Positions 27,591 through 35,779 are shown, counted from the stretch's first letter. The stretch is DNA of 64,000 nucleotides from Sphingopyxis sp. USTB-05 (GCF_023822045.1 NZ_CP084712.1:2542001-2606000), one strand, 5' to 3'. Notes: generated by a model from the letters alone, not told the origin. Numbers and translations: made by a program.

Positions 27591-29312
27591 TCAGCCTAAC
27601 TCATGGCTCCAAATGGGCGGAGTCGGAAGCTCGGGAATGCCATCCAGCGCCACTATCATATTCTCGCCGATCTCTACGATCGTAGCGAGATCGCAAACTA
27701 ACTGGCCATGCAAGAGCATCGGCCGAGCTTGCTCACCAAATGAATGCATGAAGTAAGGGGTAAACGTCCCGACGCGATCGAGGGCGTCCATTAATTTGTC
27801 TGCCAGATTCCAGTCGCGCGCAATTACCGCATCGGTCCATGCGCTCGATATCCGATTGAACTCGACTTGATCGTCCGGCGCGAGGCTCTGGGGAGGTATG
27901 TAGAGCGGTATGCGATGAGCTAGCGCGTCTCGGTAATTCTCTATGTAGGCGAACCAATCGGAACATTGGTCAAGATAATCGCGCATGGGGATGGGAAGAG
28001 TTCGGCGCACACGTTTGTGTCGTGATCGAAGGCCAATCTCATTTCGATTTATAGGCTCTCCGCTAGGCGCTGTAACGGGCAACTCCGCGCACCAGATATG
28101 TGCCAAATTATCGATCGCTCCGCATACGTTCAACATGAACGCCTGCAGAAAAGCTGCCGCGTCGAGCAGGTCGTCCCTTTCCGGCCGCACCGTCTCAGGT
28201 GCAAGGCCATCGAAAATCCGATCCGCCGAATGCTTTATCATGTTGAGGCGCCGGCACAGACCATGAATGGCGAACTCTCGTCCCTTACTCGCCATCGCGC
28301 GAAAGCCGTGGGCGGTCATTTCGTTGCTGGCGTAGCCCATACGTCGGAGAGCAGAATTAAGGGTGTTATCCGACATCGGCCGCTTCCTCGATCGCAAGGA
28401 AGGAAAGAGATAGCTCCACGGCTCGGTAAGCGAACGGATTTGCCTTATCAGCGCGACCGACTGTCGTGACAGCGGCACATGATGCGGCTTGCGCATCTTG
28501 GTCTTTTCGGCGGGAATGGTCCAGACGCAGGCTTCAAGGTCGAATTCCTCCCACTGAGCACTCCGCAACTCCCCAGGACGGACGAAAACGTAGGGAGCTA
28601 GCTTCAGTGCCCAATCGGTCATTCCTTGACTGTAATAGGTGTCAATAGCGCGAAGCAGTGCTCCGACCTGAGTTGAATCCGTGATGGCGCCATAGTGCGT
28701 GACCGTGGGGTTTATGAGGGCTCCACGCAGATCGCGCGTTGGGTCCGATTGCAGGCGAGCGGTCGAGACGGCGTAGCGGAAAACGGCGCCTGCAAGTTGC
28801 AATGTACGGCGCGCGCTTTCCAGTTTCCCTTTCGCCTCGATTTTTCTGACCGCGGCCAACACATCGATCGGCGCGATCTCGTGGATGGGCATCTTTCCGA
28901 TAGAGTTATCGAGCAGGGATAGCAGATACTCGCACCGCTTAGCTGTTGCCGGCGCCCAAGCCTTGTCACCATCGCGGCGGCGCTTGTGGCAGTACTCGTT
29001 TGAAATGGCGGTAAACGTATTTTCGCCCAGAACCTTTGCACGAAGCCTATCCCGTCGCTTCTCATAAGCTGGGTCGATGCCCTTTGAGAGAAGGTCCCGA
29101 GCTTCGTCCCGCTGCTGACGTGCGTCGCGGAGCGATACCCGTGGGTATTCTCCAAAGCTCAGTTTCTTCTCACGCCCATCGAATCGGTATTTCATCTTCC
29201 AGTGTTTGCCGCCGGACGGCAGAACCTGAATGTACAGCCCTTGCATGTCCGCCATTTTGTATGATTTGTCGCGAGGCTTCGCATGGCGAACGGCGGTGTC
29301 TGTCAGCGGCAT
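27591..29312 (-). CDS. Truncated tyrosine integrase fused in frame to a HEPN-like domain
   Basis: A 573-residue hybrid. Residues 1-90 are the DUF4102 arm-binding domain (MPLTDTAVRHAKPRDKSYK), about 95-200 the SAM-like core-binding domain, and 205-342 the start of the catalytic domain. The first catalytic Arg is in FVRPGELRSAQW (Arg245) and box II in TAHGFRAMAS (His335, Arg338). The sequence then leaves the family: the expected TLLNE..., second His and nucleophilic Tyr are missing. The remaining 230 residues are helical, with NVCGAIDNLAHIW and ENYRDALAHRIPLY, the latter an R-x4-H motif (Arg461, His466) as in HEPN ribonucleases. AAGGA lies seven bases before the ATG at 29312. Recombination is presumably lost; the HEPN part may be active. 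Confidence 0.78.
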   Translation of the reverse strand: MPLTDTAVRHAKPRDKSYKMADMQGLYIQVLPSGGKHWKMKYRFDGREKKLSFGEYPRVSLRDARQQRDEARDLLSKGIDPAYEKRRDRLRAKVLGENTFTAISNEYCHKRRRDGDKAWAPATAKRCEYLLSLLDNSIGKMPIHEIAPIDVLAAVRKIEAKGKLESARRTLQLAGAVFRYAVSTARLQSDPTRDLRGALINPTVTHYGAITDSTQVGALLRAIDTYYSQGMTDWALKLAPYVFVRPGELRSAQWEEFDLEACVWTIPAEKTKMRKPHHVPLSRQSVALIRQIRSLTEPWSYLFPSLRSRKRPMSDNTLNSALRRMGYASNEMTAHGFRAMASKGREFAIHGLCRRLNMIKHSADRIFDGLAPETVRPERDDLLDAAAFLQAFMLNVCGAIDNLAHIWCAELPVTAPSGEPINRNEIGLRSRHKRVRRTLPIPMRDYLDQCSDWFAYIENYRDALAHRIPLYIPPQSLAPDDQVEFNRISSAWTDAVIARDWNLADKLMDALDRVGTFTPYFMHSFGEQARPMLLHGQLVCDLATIVEIGENMIVALDGIPELPTPPIWSHELG

Positions 29313-29492
29313 GTCCAATCCTTCCATTCAAGGCCCCAAAAGAGCATGGCCAAGAGGTCGAATCGGCTCAGCGAGGCCCCCAATTTTGAGAACTGCCCTG
29401 AGACGGGATGAAACGCCGCGAGCCGATAAATGGCAGAATACGGCCATTTTTTCGACTTTGTAAAGCTGTTGGGACGTCCTGAAACAGGTCTC

Positions 29493-29510
29493 TGGAGCGG
29501 GTAGCGGGAA
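29493..29510. repeat. tRNA-proximal attachment-site repeat
   Basis: TGGAGCGGGTAGCGGGAA is the tRNA-Gly 3' end on the plus strand and is identical over 18 bases to 27331-27348. The match stops at the next base on each side. Confidence 0.85.
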
Positions 29511-29566
29511 TCGAACCCGCCTAGCTAGCTTGGAAGGCTAGAGCATTACCACTATGCTATACCCGC
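29493..29566 (-). tRNA. tRNA-Gly (anticodon TCC)
   Basis: Read on the minus strand, the acceptor arms GCGGGTA and TACCCGC pair, followed by discriminator T and an encoded CCA. The anticodon arm CTAGC-CTTCCAA-GCTAG shows anticodon TCC, and the T arm GCGGG-TTCGATT-CCCGC is canonical. Length is 74 bases with CCA. It carries the attachment site of the adjacent element at its 3' end, which the insertion left intact. Confidence 0.96.
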
Positions 29567-29624
29567 ATCTCCAAGGTCGGCGGCGATTGCCATTTTGACC
29601 GCCCGCAGTCAAGCGCATCATTGA

Positions 29625-29639
29625 GAACATCTTGGCAAC
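29625..29639 (+). promoter_or_regulatory. Probable LexA box upstream of dinB
   Basis: GAACATCTTGGCAAC differs from GAAC-N7-GAAC at one position (C for G in the second half-site). It lies 17 bases before the dinB GTG and matches the placement of the perfect box at uvrA. Confidence 0.62.
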
Positions 29640-29655
29640 ATGCTAAAGATGCGCC

Positions 29656-30783
29656 GTGCAGGACGGCGAAGACCATGACACCGACGATGCCGCGGAGGCC
29701 CCGGTCCGCAAGATCATCCATGTCGACATGGATGCTTTCTACGCATCGGTCGAACAGCGTGACGATCCCGCGTTGCGTGGCAAACCGGTTGCAGTAGGCG
29801 GATCGTCGCGACGCGGCGTCGTCGCGGCCGCAAGTTACGAAGCGCGCAAGTTCGGCGTTCGCTCGGCGATGCCGAGCATCACCGCCAAGCGTCAATGCCC
29901 TGACCTGATTTTCGTCCCGCCGCGTTTCGAAGTGTATCGCGACATTTCGCATCAGATCCGCGCCATTTTCCGCGACTATGCCGACGAGGTCGAACCGCTG
30001 TCGCTTGACGAGGCCTATCTGGACGTCAGCGCCGACAAGGCTGACCTCGGTAGCGCGACCGCGGCGGCGAAGCTGATCCGCCAACGCATCCGCGCCGAAA
30101 CCGGCCTCACCGCCTCCGCCGGCGTCTCGTACAATAAATTCATCGCCAAACTCGCGTCGGACCAGAACAAGCCCGATGGCCTGACCGTCATTCCGCCGGG
30201 CCGCGGCGCGGCCTTTGTCCAGACATTGTCGATCCGCCGTTTTCACGGCATCGGGCCGGTCACCGCGGCCAAAATGGAAGGGCTTGGCATCTTCTCGGGC
30301 GCAGACCTTGCGGCGAAAGACCCGATGTGGCTCGCCGAGAATTTCGGCAACAGCGCCGAATGGCTCTGGAATCTCGCGCGCGGGATCGACCATCGCCGCG
30401 TCAAGTCGAACCGGCCGCTGAAGTCGTTGGGCGGCGAGCGCACCTTTTTCAACGACCTGATTACCGACACCGAAATCCGCGAGGCGCTCGCGCATGTCTG
30501 TACCGTCGTGTGGGACCGCGTGGCGAAGAAGGGCGCGCGCGGTCGCACCGTGACGCTCAAGCTGCGCTACGCCGATTTCAGGACGATCACGCGCGCCAAA
30601 TCGGTCGCCATGCCCATCCTCGACGGCAGTTCGCTGCTTGCTGCGGGTGAAGCCATCCTCGCGCCATTACTCCCGACCGAACAGGGCATCCGCCTGCTGG
30701 GCGTGACCCTGAGCAAATTCGAGGGCGAAGAGGATGATGGGGAAGTCGTGGCCGCCCCCGCCGACCTGCTCAGCCTTATCTAG
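29656..30783 (+). CDS. dinB: DNA polymerase IV (Y family)
   Basis: A 375-residue translesion polymerase. The palm carboxylates are in IIHVDMDAFYASVEQRDDP and PLSLDEAYLDVS; KPVAVGGSSRRGVVAAASYEAR forms the fingers. The helix-hairpin-helix thumb region RRFHGIGPVTAAKMEGLGI and a little-finger domain follow. It copies damaged templates with low fidelity. The start is GTG at 29656, giving a short acidic N-terminal extension (MQDGEDHDTDDAAEAP). The stop overlaps the end of the convergent neighbour by eight bases. A near-perfect LexA box upstream suggests SOS induction. Confidence 0.96.
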   Translation: MQDGEDHDTDDAAEAPVRKIIHVDMDAFYASVEQRDDPALRGKPVAVGGSSRRGVVAAASYEARKFGVRSAMPSITAKRQCPDLIFVPPRFEVYRDISHQIRAIFRDYADEVEPLSLDEAYLDVSADKADLGSATAAAKLIRQRIRAETGLTASAGVSYNKFIAKLASDQNKPDGLTVIPPGRGAAFVQTLSIRRFHGIGPVTAAKMEGLGIFSGADLAAKDPMWLAENFGNSAEWLWNLARGIDHRRVKSNRPLKSLGGERTFFNDLITDTEIREALAHVCTVVWDRVAKKGARGRTVTLKLRYADFRTITRAKSVAMPILDGSSLLAAGEAILAPLLPTEQGIRLLGVTLSKFEGEEDDGEVVAAPADLLSLI

Positions 30784-31234
30784 CTACCAGGGCAGGCGTG
30801 AAACGCCGCATTGCTGCCTGCATCTTGGGCGACAGCGAAGCGAAGTTGCAGCGTATCAGCGTCTCGTCCATCACCTGGATACCCTCGGGCCCCGGAGCGC
30901 CGGTGCGCAGCATCATGCGGTCGGGCGACAACGACTTCACATGGAAATAGCCCACGCTCTCGGTCGGTCCCAATTGCATATGGGTAAAGCCGTTTTTCAG
31001 AGCGGTGGTGCGCCCGATCGCCTCCAACTCGGCGACCGGCCCCATGCTGGCTTTCGGTCCATAATAATAGACCGCGCCCCAGCGCTTGCCGTCATAGGCA
31101 TAGCCGTTGGTCACCGACGCGCATTTGTCGGTCGCGCTGATCCAGAAGCCCCTGTCGATCGGCATCGCAATCGTCTGCGCCGCCGCCGGCACGCTGCACG
31201 CCATTGCGGCGAGCGCCAAAAACCATCTACGCAT
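30776..31234 (-). CDS. Secreted hypothetical protein
   Basis: A 152-residue exported protein with signal peptide MRRWFLALAAMACSVPAAAQ and two cysteines (TDKCASV, LIRCNFA). The mature sequence (MPIDRGFWISATDKCAS then GKRWGAVYYYGP) resembles small periplasmic proteins of unknown function in sphingomonads. No named family is recognised. It converges on dinB with an eight-base overlap and follows prfC by 55 bases on the same strand, so it may share the prfC transcript. Confidence 0.65.
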   Translation of the reverse strand: MRRWFLALAAMACSVPAAAQTIAMPIDRGFWISATDKCASVTNGYAYDGKRWGAVYYYGPKASMGPVAELEAIGRTTALKNGFTHMQLGPTESVGYFHVKSLSPDRMMLRTGAPGPEGIQVMDETLIRCNFASLSPKMQAAMRRFTPALVAR

Positions 31235-31289
31235 CGATACCCCACCTCCGCTGACAGTGACGTCATGGTGGCGGAATTAGGCGATCCGA

Positions 31290-32885
31290 TCAACCCGCGT
31301 CGGCGAACACGCGTTCCTTGGTCGCCGTGAAGCGGATCGACGGATTGCGTTGGGTCACATAGCCGACTTCCCACGCGTCCTTCGCCATGAACACCGGCGC
31401 GCCGTCGCGGTCGGTCGCCGCGGCACCGCGATTGTCGGCCTGGAACGCCTTCAGCGCCGTCGCATCCTCGCTCGCAATCCAGCGCGCGGTATCCCACGGC
31501 GACTGCTCAAGCTTCGCCTCGACCTTATATTCGGCCTCTAGCCGGCTGATCAGTACGTCCAATTGAAGCTGCCCGACGACGCCGACGATCATGTTCGATC
31601 CGATCTCGGGATAGAAGACCTGGATGATCCCCTCCTCGGCCATGTCGTCGAGCGCTTTGCGAAGCTGCTTTGTCTTCGTGGGGTCGACCAGCGCGACGCG
31701 GCGCAGGATTTCGGGCGCGAAATTCGGCAGACCGGTGATCGTGATGTCGCTGCGTTCGGAAAGCGTGTCGCCGACGCGCAGCGTGCCATGGTTCGGAATG
31801 CCGATGATGTCGCCCGGGAACGCCTCTTCGGCCATTTCGCGGTCCTGCGCGAGAAAGAGCATCGGGCGGCTGATCGCGATCGCCTTGCCCGTCCCGCCCT
31901 GCATCAGCCGCATACCGCGTTCGAACTTGCCCGAGCAGAGGCGCATGAAGGCAATGCGGTCGCGGTGCGCCGGGTTCATATTCGCCTGTACCTTGAATAC
32001 AAAGCCGGTGACGGCATCGTCGTCGGGCTGTACCGGCGCGGGCTCGGCGGGCTGCGGCTGCGGCCCCGGCGCATGGTTCGCCAGCCCCGCGAGCAGGTCG
32101 ACGACGCCGAATTCCTTGAGCGCCGAGCCGAAGAACACCGGCGTCAGATCGCCGTTACGATAGGCGGCCGCATCGAACGGCGCGTAGCAGGCCGACGCCA
32201 GCTCGGTCTCTTCCCTGAGCAATGCCATCGCATCGGCGCTGAGCTTCGCCGCAAGGCGCGGATCGTCGAGGCCCTCGACCGCGATCCGATCGCCCTCATA
32301 CATACGCGAAGCTTCGCCGCCCGGCACCATCAGCGCAGGATCGACGAGGTCGTAAATCCCCTCAAACTGTCCGCCCATGCCTACGGGCCAGTTCATCGGG
32401 CAGACGTCGAGCGCCAGCCGGTCGGCAACCTCGTCGAGCAGTTCGAACGGCGTCTGGCCTTCGCGGTCGACCTTGTTGATGAAGGTAATGATCGGGACGG
32501 AGCGCAGGCGGCACACCTCGAACAGCTTGAGCGTTTGCGGTTCGATACCCTTGGCGGCGTCGATCACCATCACCGCGCTATCGACGGCGGTCAGCGTGCG
32601 GTAGGTATCCTCACTGAAATCCTCGTGCCCCGGCGTGTCGAGCAGGTTGAAGATCAGCCCGGCATGTTCGAAGGTCATCACCGACGAGGTCACCGAAATC
32701 CCGCGCTGCTGTTCGATCTTCATCCAGTCGGAACGTGCGCGCCGCGCAGCACCGCGCGCCTTGACCTCGCCCGCGATATGGATCGCGCCGCCCGCGACGA
32801 GCAATTTCTCGGTCAGCGTCGTCTTGCCCGCGTCGGGGTGCGAGATGATGGCGAAGGTACGGCGGTCTGGGTGCGGAGCTATCAT
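31290..32885 (-). CDS. prfC: Peptide chain release factor 3
   Basis: A 531-residue translational GTPase that recycles RF1 and RF2 from the ribosome. G1 is in ISHPDAGKTTLTEKLL, the switch II region is LLDTPGHEDFSEDTYRTL and the NKxD motif is FINKVDREG. The RF3-specific linker MNWPVGMGGQFEGIYDL separates it from EF-G. C-terminal domains II and III follow (VFKVQANMNPAHRDRIAFMRL). The ATG at 32885 gives the standard N-terminus MIAPHPDRRTFAIISHPDAG; open sequence upstream on this strand is antisense to the next gene and is not coding. Confidence 0.97.
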   Translation of the reverse strand: MIAPHPDRRTFAIISHPDAGKTTLTEKLLVAGGAIHIAGEVKARGAARRARSDWMKIEQQRGISVTSSVMTFEHAGLIFNLLDTPGHEDFSEDTYRTLTAVDSAVMVIDAAKGIEPQTLKLFEVCRLRSVPIITFINKVDREGQTPFELLDEVADRLALDVCPMNWPVGMGGQFEGIYDLVDPALMVPGGEASRMYEGDRIAVEGLDDPRLAAKLSADAMALLREETELASACYAPFDAAAYRNGDLTPVFFGSALKEFGVVDLLAGLANHAPGPQPQPAEPAPVQPDDDAVTGFVFKVQANMNPAHRDRIAFMRLCSGKFERGMRLMQGGTGKAIAISRPMLFLAQDREMAEEAFPGDIIGIPNHGTLRVGDTLSERSDITITGLPNFAPEILRRVALVDPTKTKQLRKALDDMAEEGIIQVFYPEIGSNMIVGVVGQLQLDVLISRLEAEYKVEAKLEQSPWDTARWIASEDATALKAFQADNRGAAATDRDGAPVFMAKDAWEVGYVTQRNPSIRFTATKERVFADAG

Positions 32886-32951
32886 GGCGCGGGCGCCTAG
32901 CAGGTGGGGCGAGATGTGGAAAGGGGCTGGCGTCGTCGCCCCAGCGGCCGC

Positions 32952-33602
32952 ATGATCGACCTCATGCGCAACCTGCTCCTCGCCGCCGCCCTGATCGCTG
33001 CTCCTGCTGCGGCGCAGGATTCTCCCTTTGTCGGCGAATATCGCCTTGCGGAAGGGCCCGACGTCGGCGGCGGGCTGCTGATCCGCAACGACGGCCGCTT
33101 CCAATATATGCTCGCTGCGGGCGCCCTCGACGAGCAGGCCGAGGGCCGCTGGGAAATGCGCGGCGACACGATCTGCCTCACCACCGATCCGAAGCCGGTG
33201 CCTCCCGCGATGGAGAAAGGCGCGTTGATCGAGGTCGAGGGCGCTGTCCCCACGCTGCTCGTCACCTGGCCCAACGGCAAGGGGGTCGCAGGGGTCGATT
33301 TCATCATCGGCTTCGACAGCGGCGATCCTATGGAAGACTATACCCAGACCTATGGCTGGACGATGCCCGAGGACGACAAGCGGGTGCCGCGCTGGATCAA
33401 AGTTCGCGAGCCCATCTATGGCGTCACCGCGCCACGCTATGAATTGACCGAGACCGACGGCGGCAAGCTGCGCGTTACCATCGTCCCCAACGATATGGGC
33501 GTCGTGAATTTCGAGGGTGCGTGCGCGGAGAAGAGCGAAGGCGGACTGACGCTGCACCGCGCCGAGGGCGATATGCGGTTTCGGCGGCTGGGCGCCCCTT
33601 AA
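32952..33602 (+). CDS. Secreted hypothetical protein, beta-rich
   Basis: A 216-residue exported protein with signal peptide LMRNLLLAAALIAAPAAAQ. The mature sequence opens with FVGEYRLAEGPDVGGGLLIRNDGRFQYMLAAGALDEQAEG, a pattern resembling small lipocalin-like or heat-shock-HslJ-like barrels, though I cannot assign a family. Starts at 32952 (MIDLMRN) or 32964 (MRNLLL) are both possible. It is divergent from prfC, alone, and followed by a long repeat-rich gap. Confidence 0.62.
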   Translation: MIDLMRNLLLAAALIAAPAAAQDSPFVGEYRLAEGPDVGGGLLIRNDGRFQYMLAAGALDEQAEGRWEMRGDTICLTTDPKPVPPAMEKGALIEVEGAVPTLLVTWPNGKGVAGVDFIIGFDSGDPMEDYTQTYGWTMPEDDKRVPRWIKVREPIYGVTAPRYELTETDGGKLRVTIVPNDMGVVNFEGACAEKSEGGLTLHRAEGDMRFRRLGAP

Positions 33603-33778
33603 AGCCGCAAAAGCCCCGCATGCGCGCCCCGAATTTATGTCCTTTGTGGCTTTAAGCCGACAAAAGATACGCATGCACACGCCAAAACTGTCTCCTTTGT
33701 CGCGTTAGGCGAACGAATGGATATCGACGAGATCAAAAATCCAGGCCCGAGGCTGGCACAGAGGAATAATGTAGGAAA
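33603..33778 (+). repeat. Composite intergenic repeat, copy 1 (CCTTTGTCGC hairpin units plus ATAATGTAGGAAA box)
   Basis: Two imperfect tandem units of about 50 bases (33603-33650 and 33651-33710) each start with AAGCCG-CAAAAG and end with TCCTTTGT-GC, so each can fold back on itself. A conserved box follows: GCTGGCAC at 33752-33759, six bases, then ATAATGTAGGAAA at 33766-33778. The same order occurs in inverted orientation near 54444-54593. No reading frame is evident. This may be a MITE-like or RNA-forming element. Confidence 0.6.
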
Positions 33779-34020
33779 ACCGCATTTTGCGGGTGAAGGG
33801 AGGCCGTTTTGGGGTGGTGAGCTGACGTTGCCCTCTTTGGACATCGCCCGGCTGGATCCAGATCGGGTCGGCGCAAGGGCCGCGCAATATTCCAAAGTTC
33901 AGGAAAGTTCAGCCCTATGAGCGCCCCGATTTGCCCGTCGCGGCGTGTTGGATGTGCGCCGCACGTCCGATCATGGTCGTACCCGCAAGCCGGGCAGCGA
34001 CCACCTTTTTGTTCACCGAG

Positions 34021-34065
34021 TGAAAGAGCCGGATGAAGGCTGGCACGGCCGAATAATGTAGGAAA
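34021..34065 (+). repeat. ATAATGTAGGAAA box, copy 2
   Basis: GCTGGCAC at 34039-34046, six bases, then ATAATGTAGGAAA at 34053-34065, preceded by AAAGAGCCGG. Copy 3 (minus strand, 54470-54444) shares the AAAGAGCCG lead-in, the two conserved blocks and the exact six-base spacing. Confidence 0.65.
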
Positions 34066-34125
34066 GACCTAATTGAAGGCGGTGTTTGTTTTATATTGGG
34101 GAGCGGACACCCCGTCCCCCACTTC

Positions 34126-34216
34126 CGTCATCCCGGGCTTGACCCGCGATCCCGCTTTTTGGTGCATTCACTGGCTTCGGCCTCAAGCGGGACCCCGGAT
34201 CAAGTCCGGGGTGACG
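34126..34216. repeat. Palindromic intergenic repeat, family 1
   Basis: A full inverted pair: CGTCATCCCGGGCTTGACCC at the left and CCCCGGATCAAGTCCGGGG at the right, with a spacer containing smaller self-complementary steps (ATCCCGCTT and AAGCGGGAC). It lies in the gap before the SPOR lipoprotein gene. Confidence 0.85.
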
Positions 34217-34367
34217 AGGATGGCAGGGTCCGCAATCGGTCGAAACCAGCCAGGACCCAGCCGCGGGCCGGATGACGCGCCCCCCCACCAATCGAAACCC
34301 GCCGCCCAAAAACAGAGAGGCGCAGCCTTTCGGCCACGCCCCTCCCCCCGTTTTCTTGAAACTTATA

Positions 34368-35759
34368 TCAGCGCGAGGCGAGCCTCATCGCGCCGGCTTT
34401 TGCCGCCCACTGGATCGCCTCGCCGCCGCCCATGGCGCGGACGAAGCAGGTCTGACCCTGCGCCTTCAACTGGTTGCAAAGGCTCGTCGCATCGGCGCGC
34501 GTCGCAAGCCCGTTCACCGTCAGGCGATAGAAATTGCGGCCGTTCACCGTCGCGGCGTGGCTCGATGCCGGGAAATTCGCGAGAACGCCGTTGCGCTTTT
34601 TCAGCGTGCCCCATTTTTCCCGCGCGATGCCGAGGCTGTCATAGGCGCCAAGTTGTACTGCCCAGCCGGTCGGCTTCTTCGCATCGAAGCCCATCGCCTT
34701 CGGGATCAGCACCGTCGCCAGTTCGATCGCCTGTTTCTGTGCCGGGCGAATCCGTCCTTCGTCCTGGGCGTGCGGCGCGGCGCGGTACGGCGCGGCGTCC
34801 GCCATGATCACTTCGCCCGCCGGCTTCGGCTGCGGCAATTCGGTCACCGGCACGACGCCATCGGCATTGCGCTCGGGCATCGGCAGTTCGACGCTGCGGA
34901 TCGCGCTGCTCGCATCGGCCAGAACCGGCGGCGGCGGCGCATAGTCCGCGACCGGCGCCGGATCGGCGCTGGCGAGTTGCACCGCGGGCCCCGCCGCGGC
35001 CATCTGCGTGTCGCCGAAATTGCTCAGCGCGAGGCGGACCGGCATGCCCGCATCCTCCCGCGCAGTGGTGCCCATCAGGCTAGCGATGCGAACCTGCGCA
35101 TTCGGCTGTTCGGCCAGCTTCGACCATTCCGCCATCCGCCCTTCGAGCTTTGCGAGCGACAGATCCTGCGACGCGATCATGCGCGCTTGCGCCCAGCGGC
35201 CCGACAATGCGAGCGCCAGCGCAAAATTCTGCCGCGTCCGCGCATCGGCATCCTTTTCGCGCGACGCTTCGTTCAGCACGTAAAGCGAGCCTTCGGCATC
35301 GCCGGCAAGCGCGAGCGCGAGCCCGAGATCCGACGCCGGCACGGTGTCGCGATGCTGGGTCAGCAGAGCGACCGCCTGTTGATTCTTGTTCTGTGCGATC
35401 TGCGCCAGCGCGAGCGAGAGGACCGTATTGCTGTCGGTCGCGCCGAGTTCCATCGCCTCGGTCAGCGCCGCGGTCGCCGATGCGAACCGGCCATTACCCA
35501 GATAGGCCTGACCCAGCAGCGCGCGATAGCCCGCGTCACGCGGGCTGCCCGCCACCGCCGCTTCGGCGAGGCTGACGGCCTTGCTCGGCTTGCCGGCTTC
35601 AAGCGCGACGCGCGCCTGATCGGCCGACTTCGCGGCCACGATGGGCGTCCCGGCGGCGCGCGAAGGCGCGTCGGCCATCTTGCCCATGCCGCTGCACCCC
35701 GTGGCCACGCCAAGGACGAAACCGGAAACGGCCAGATTCTTCAGCATCTTGCGGTTCAT
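34368..35759 (-). CDS. TPR and SPOR-domain lipoprotein
   Basis: A 463-residue predicted lipoprotein (lipobox FVLGVATGC, Cys about 22). Residues about 45-230 form tetratricopeptide-like repeats (ARVALEAGKPSKAVSLAEAA, YRALLGQAYLGNGRFASATAAL). A proline-rich linker and a C-terminal SPOR domain follow (GWAVQLGAYDSLGIAREKW to GQTCFVRA). SPOR domains bind denuded septal peptidoglycan, so the protein probably acts in the envelope at the division site. It lies 20 bases downstream of the ribbon-helix-helix gene and appears to be the last gene of the parA unit. Confidence 0.88.
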   Translation of the reverse strand: MNRKMLKNLAVSGFVLGVATGCSGMGKMADAPSRAAGTPIVAAKSADQARVALEAGKPSKAVSLAEAAVAGSPRDAGYRALLGQAYLGNGRFASATAALTEAMELGATDSNTVLSLALAQIAQNKNQQAVALLTQHRDTVPASDLGLALALAGDAEGSLYVLNEASREKDADARTRQNFALALALSGRWAQARMIASQDLSLAKLEGRMAEWSKLAEQPNAQVRIASLMGTTAREDAGMPVRLALSNFGDTQMAAAGPAVQLASADPAPVADYAPPPPVLADASSAIRSVELPMPERNADGVVPVTELPQPKPAGEVIMADAAPYRAAPHAQDEGRIRPAQKQAIELATVLIPKAMGFDAKKPTGWAVQLGAYDSLGIAREKWGTLKKRNGVLANFPASSHAATVNGRNFYRLTVNGLATRADATSLCNQLKAQGQTCFVRAMGGGEAIQWAAKAGAMRLASR

Positions 35760-35779
35760 GACAGATCCCCCAAAAGTCT

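Larger units (their letters stand above)
27331..29510. mobile_element. Integrated mini-element (remnant island) at tRNA-Gly
   Basis: A 2.2-kb segment is bounded by the 18-bp direct repeat TGGAGCGGGTAGCGGGAA at 27331-27348 and 29493-29510. The second copy is the 3' end of tRNA-Gly including CCA. The only gene inside is a truncated P4-type integrase fused to a HEPN-like domain, read away from the tRNA as in intact islands. Coding sequence inside is less G+C-biased than the flanks. Bases 27349-27590 hold no gene. CCTGAAACAGG occurs near both ends (27454-27464 and 29478-29488) and could be a recombinase arm site. Confidence 0.8.
33603..34367. other. Long non-coding gap, repeat-rich
   Basis: No credible gene lies between the secreted protein and the SPOR lipoprotein. 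The stretch holds the composite repeat (33603-33778), an isolated box copy (34021-34065) and a family 1 palindrome (34126-34216). Bases 33783-34020 and 34217-34367 show nothing I can name; short open frames there lack ribosome sites and gene-like codon use. Confidence 0.6.

Noticed and set aside
34039..34056. Sigma-54 promoter suggested by CTGGCACG
   Set aside because: The -24 block fits but the required -12 TTGC is absent in all three copies of the box.
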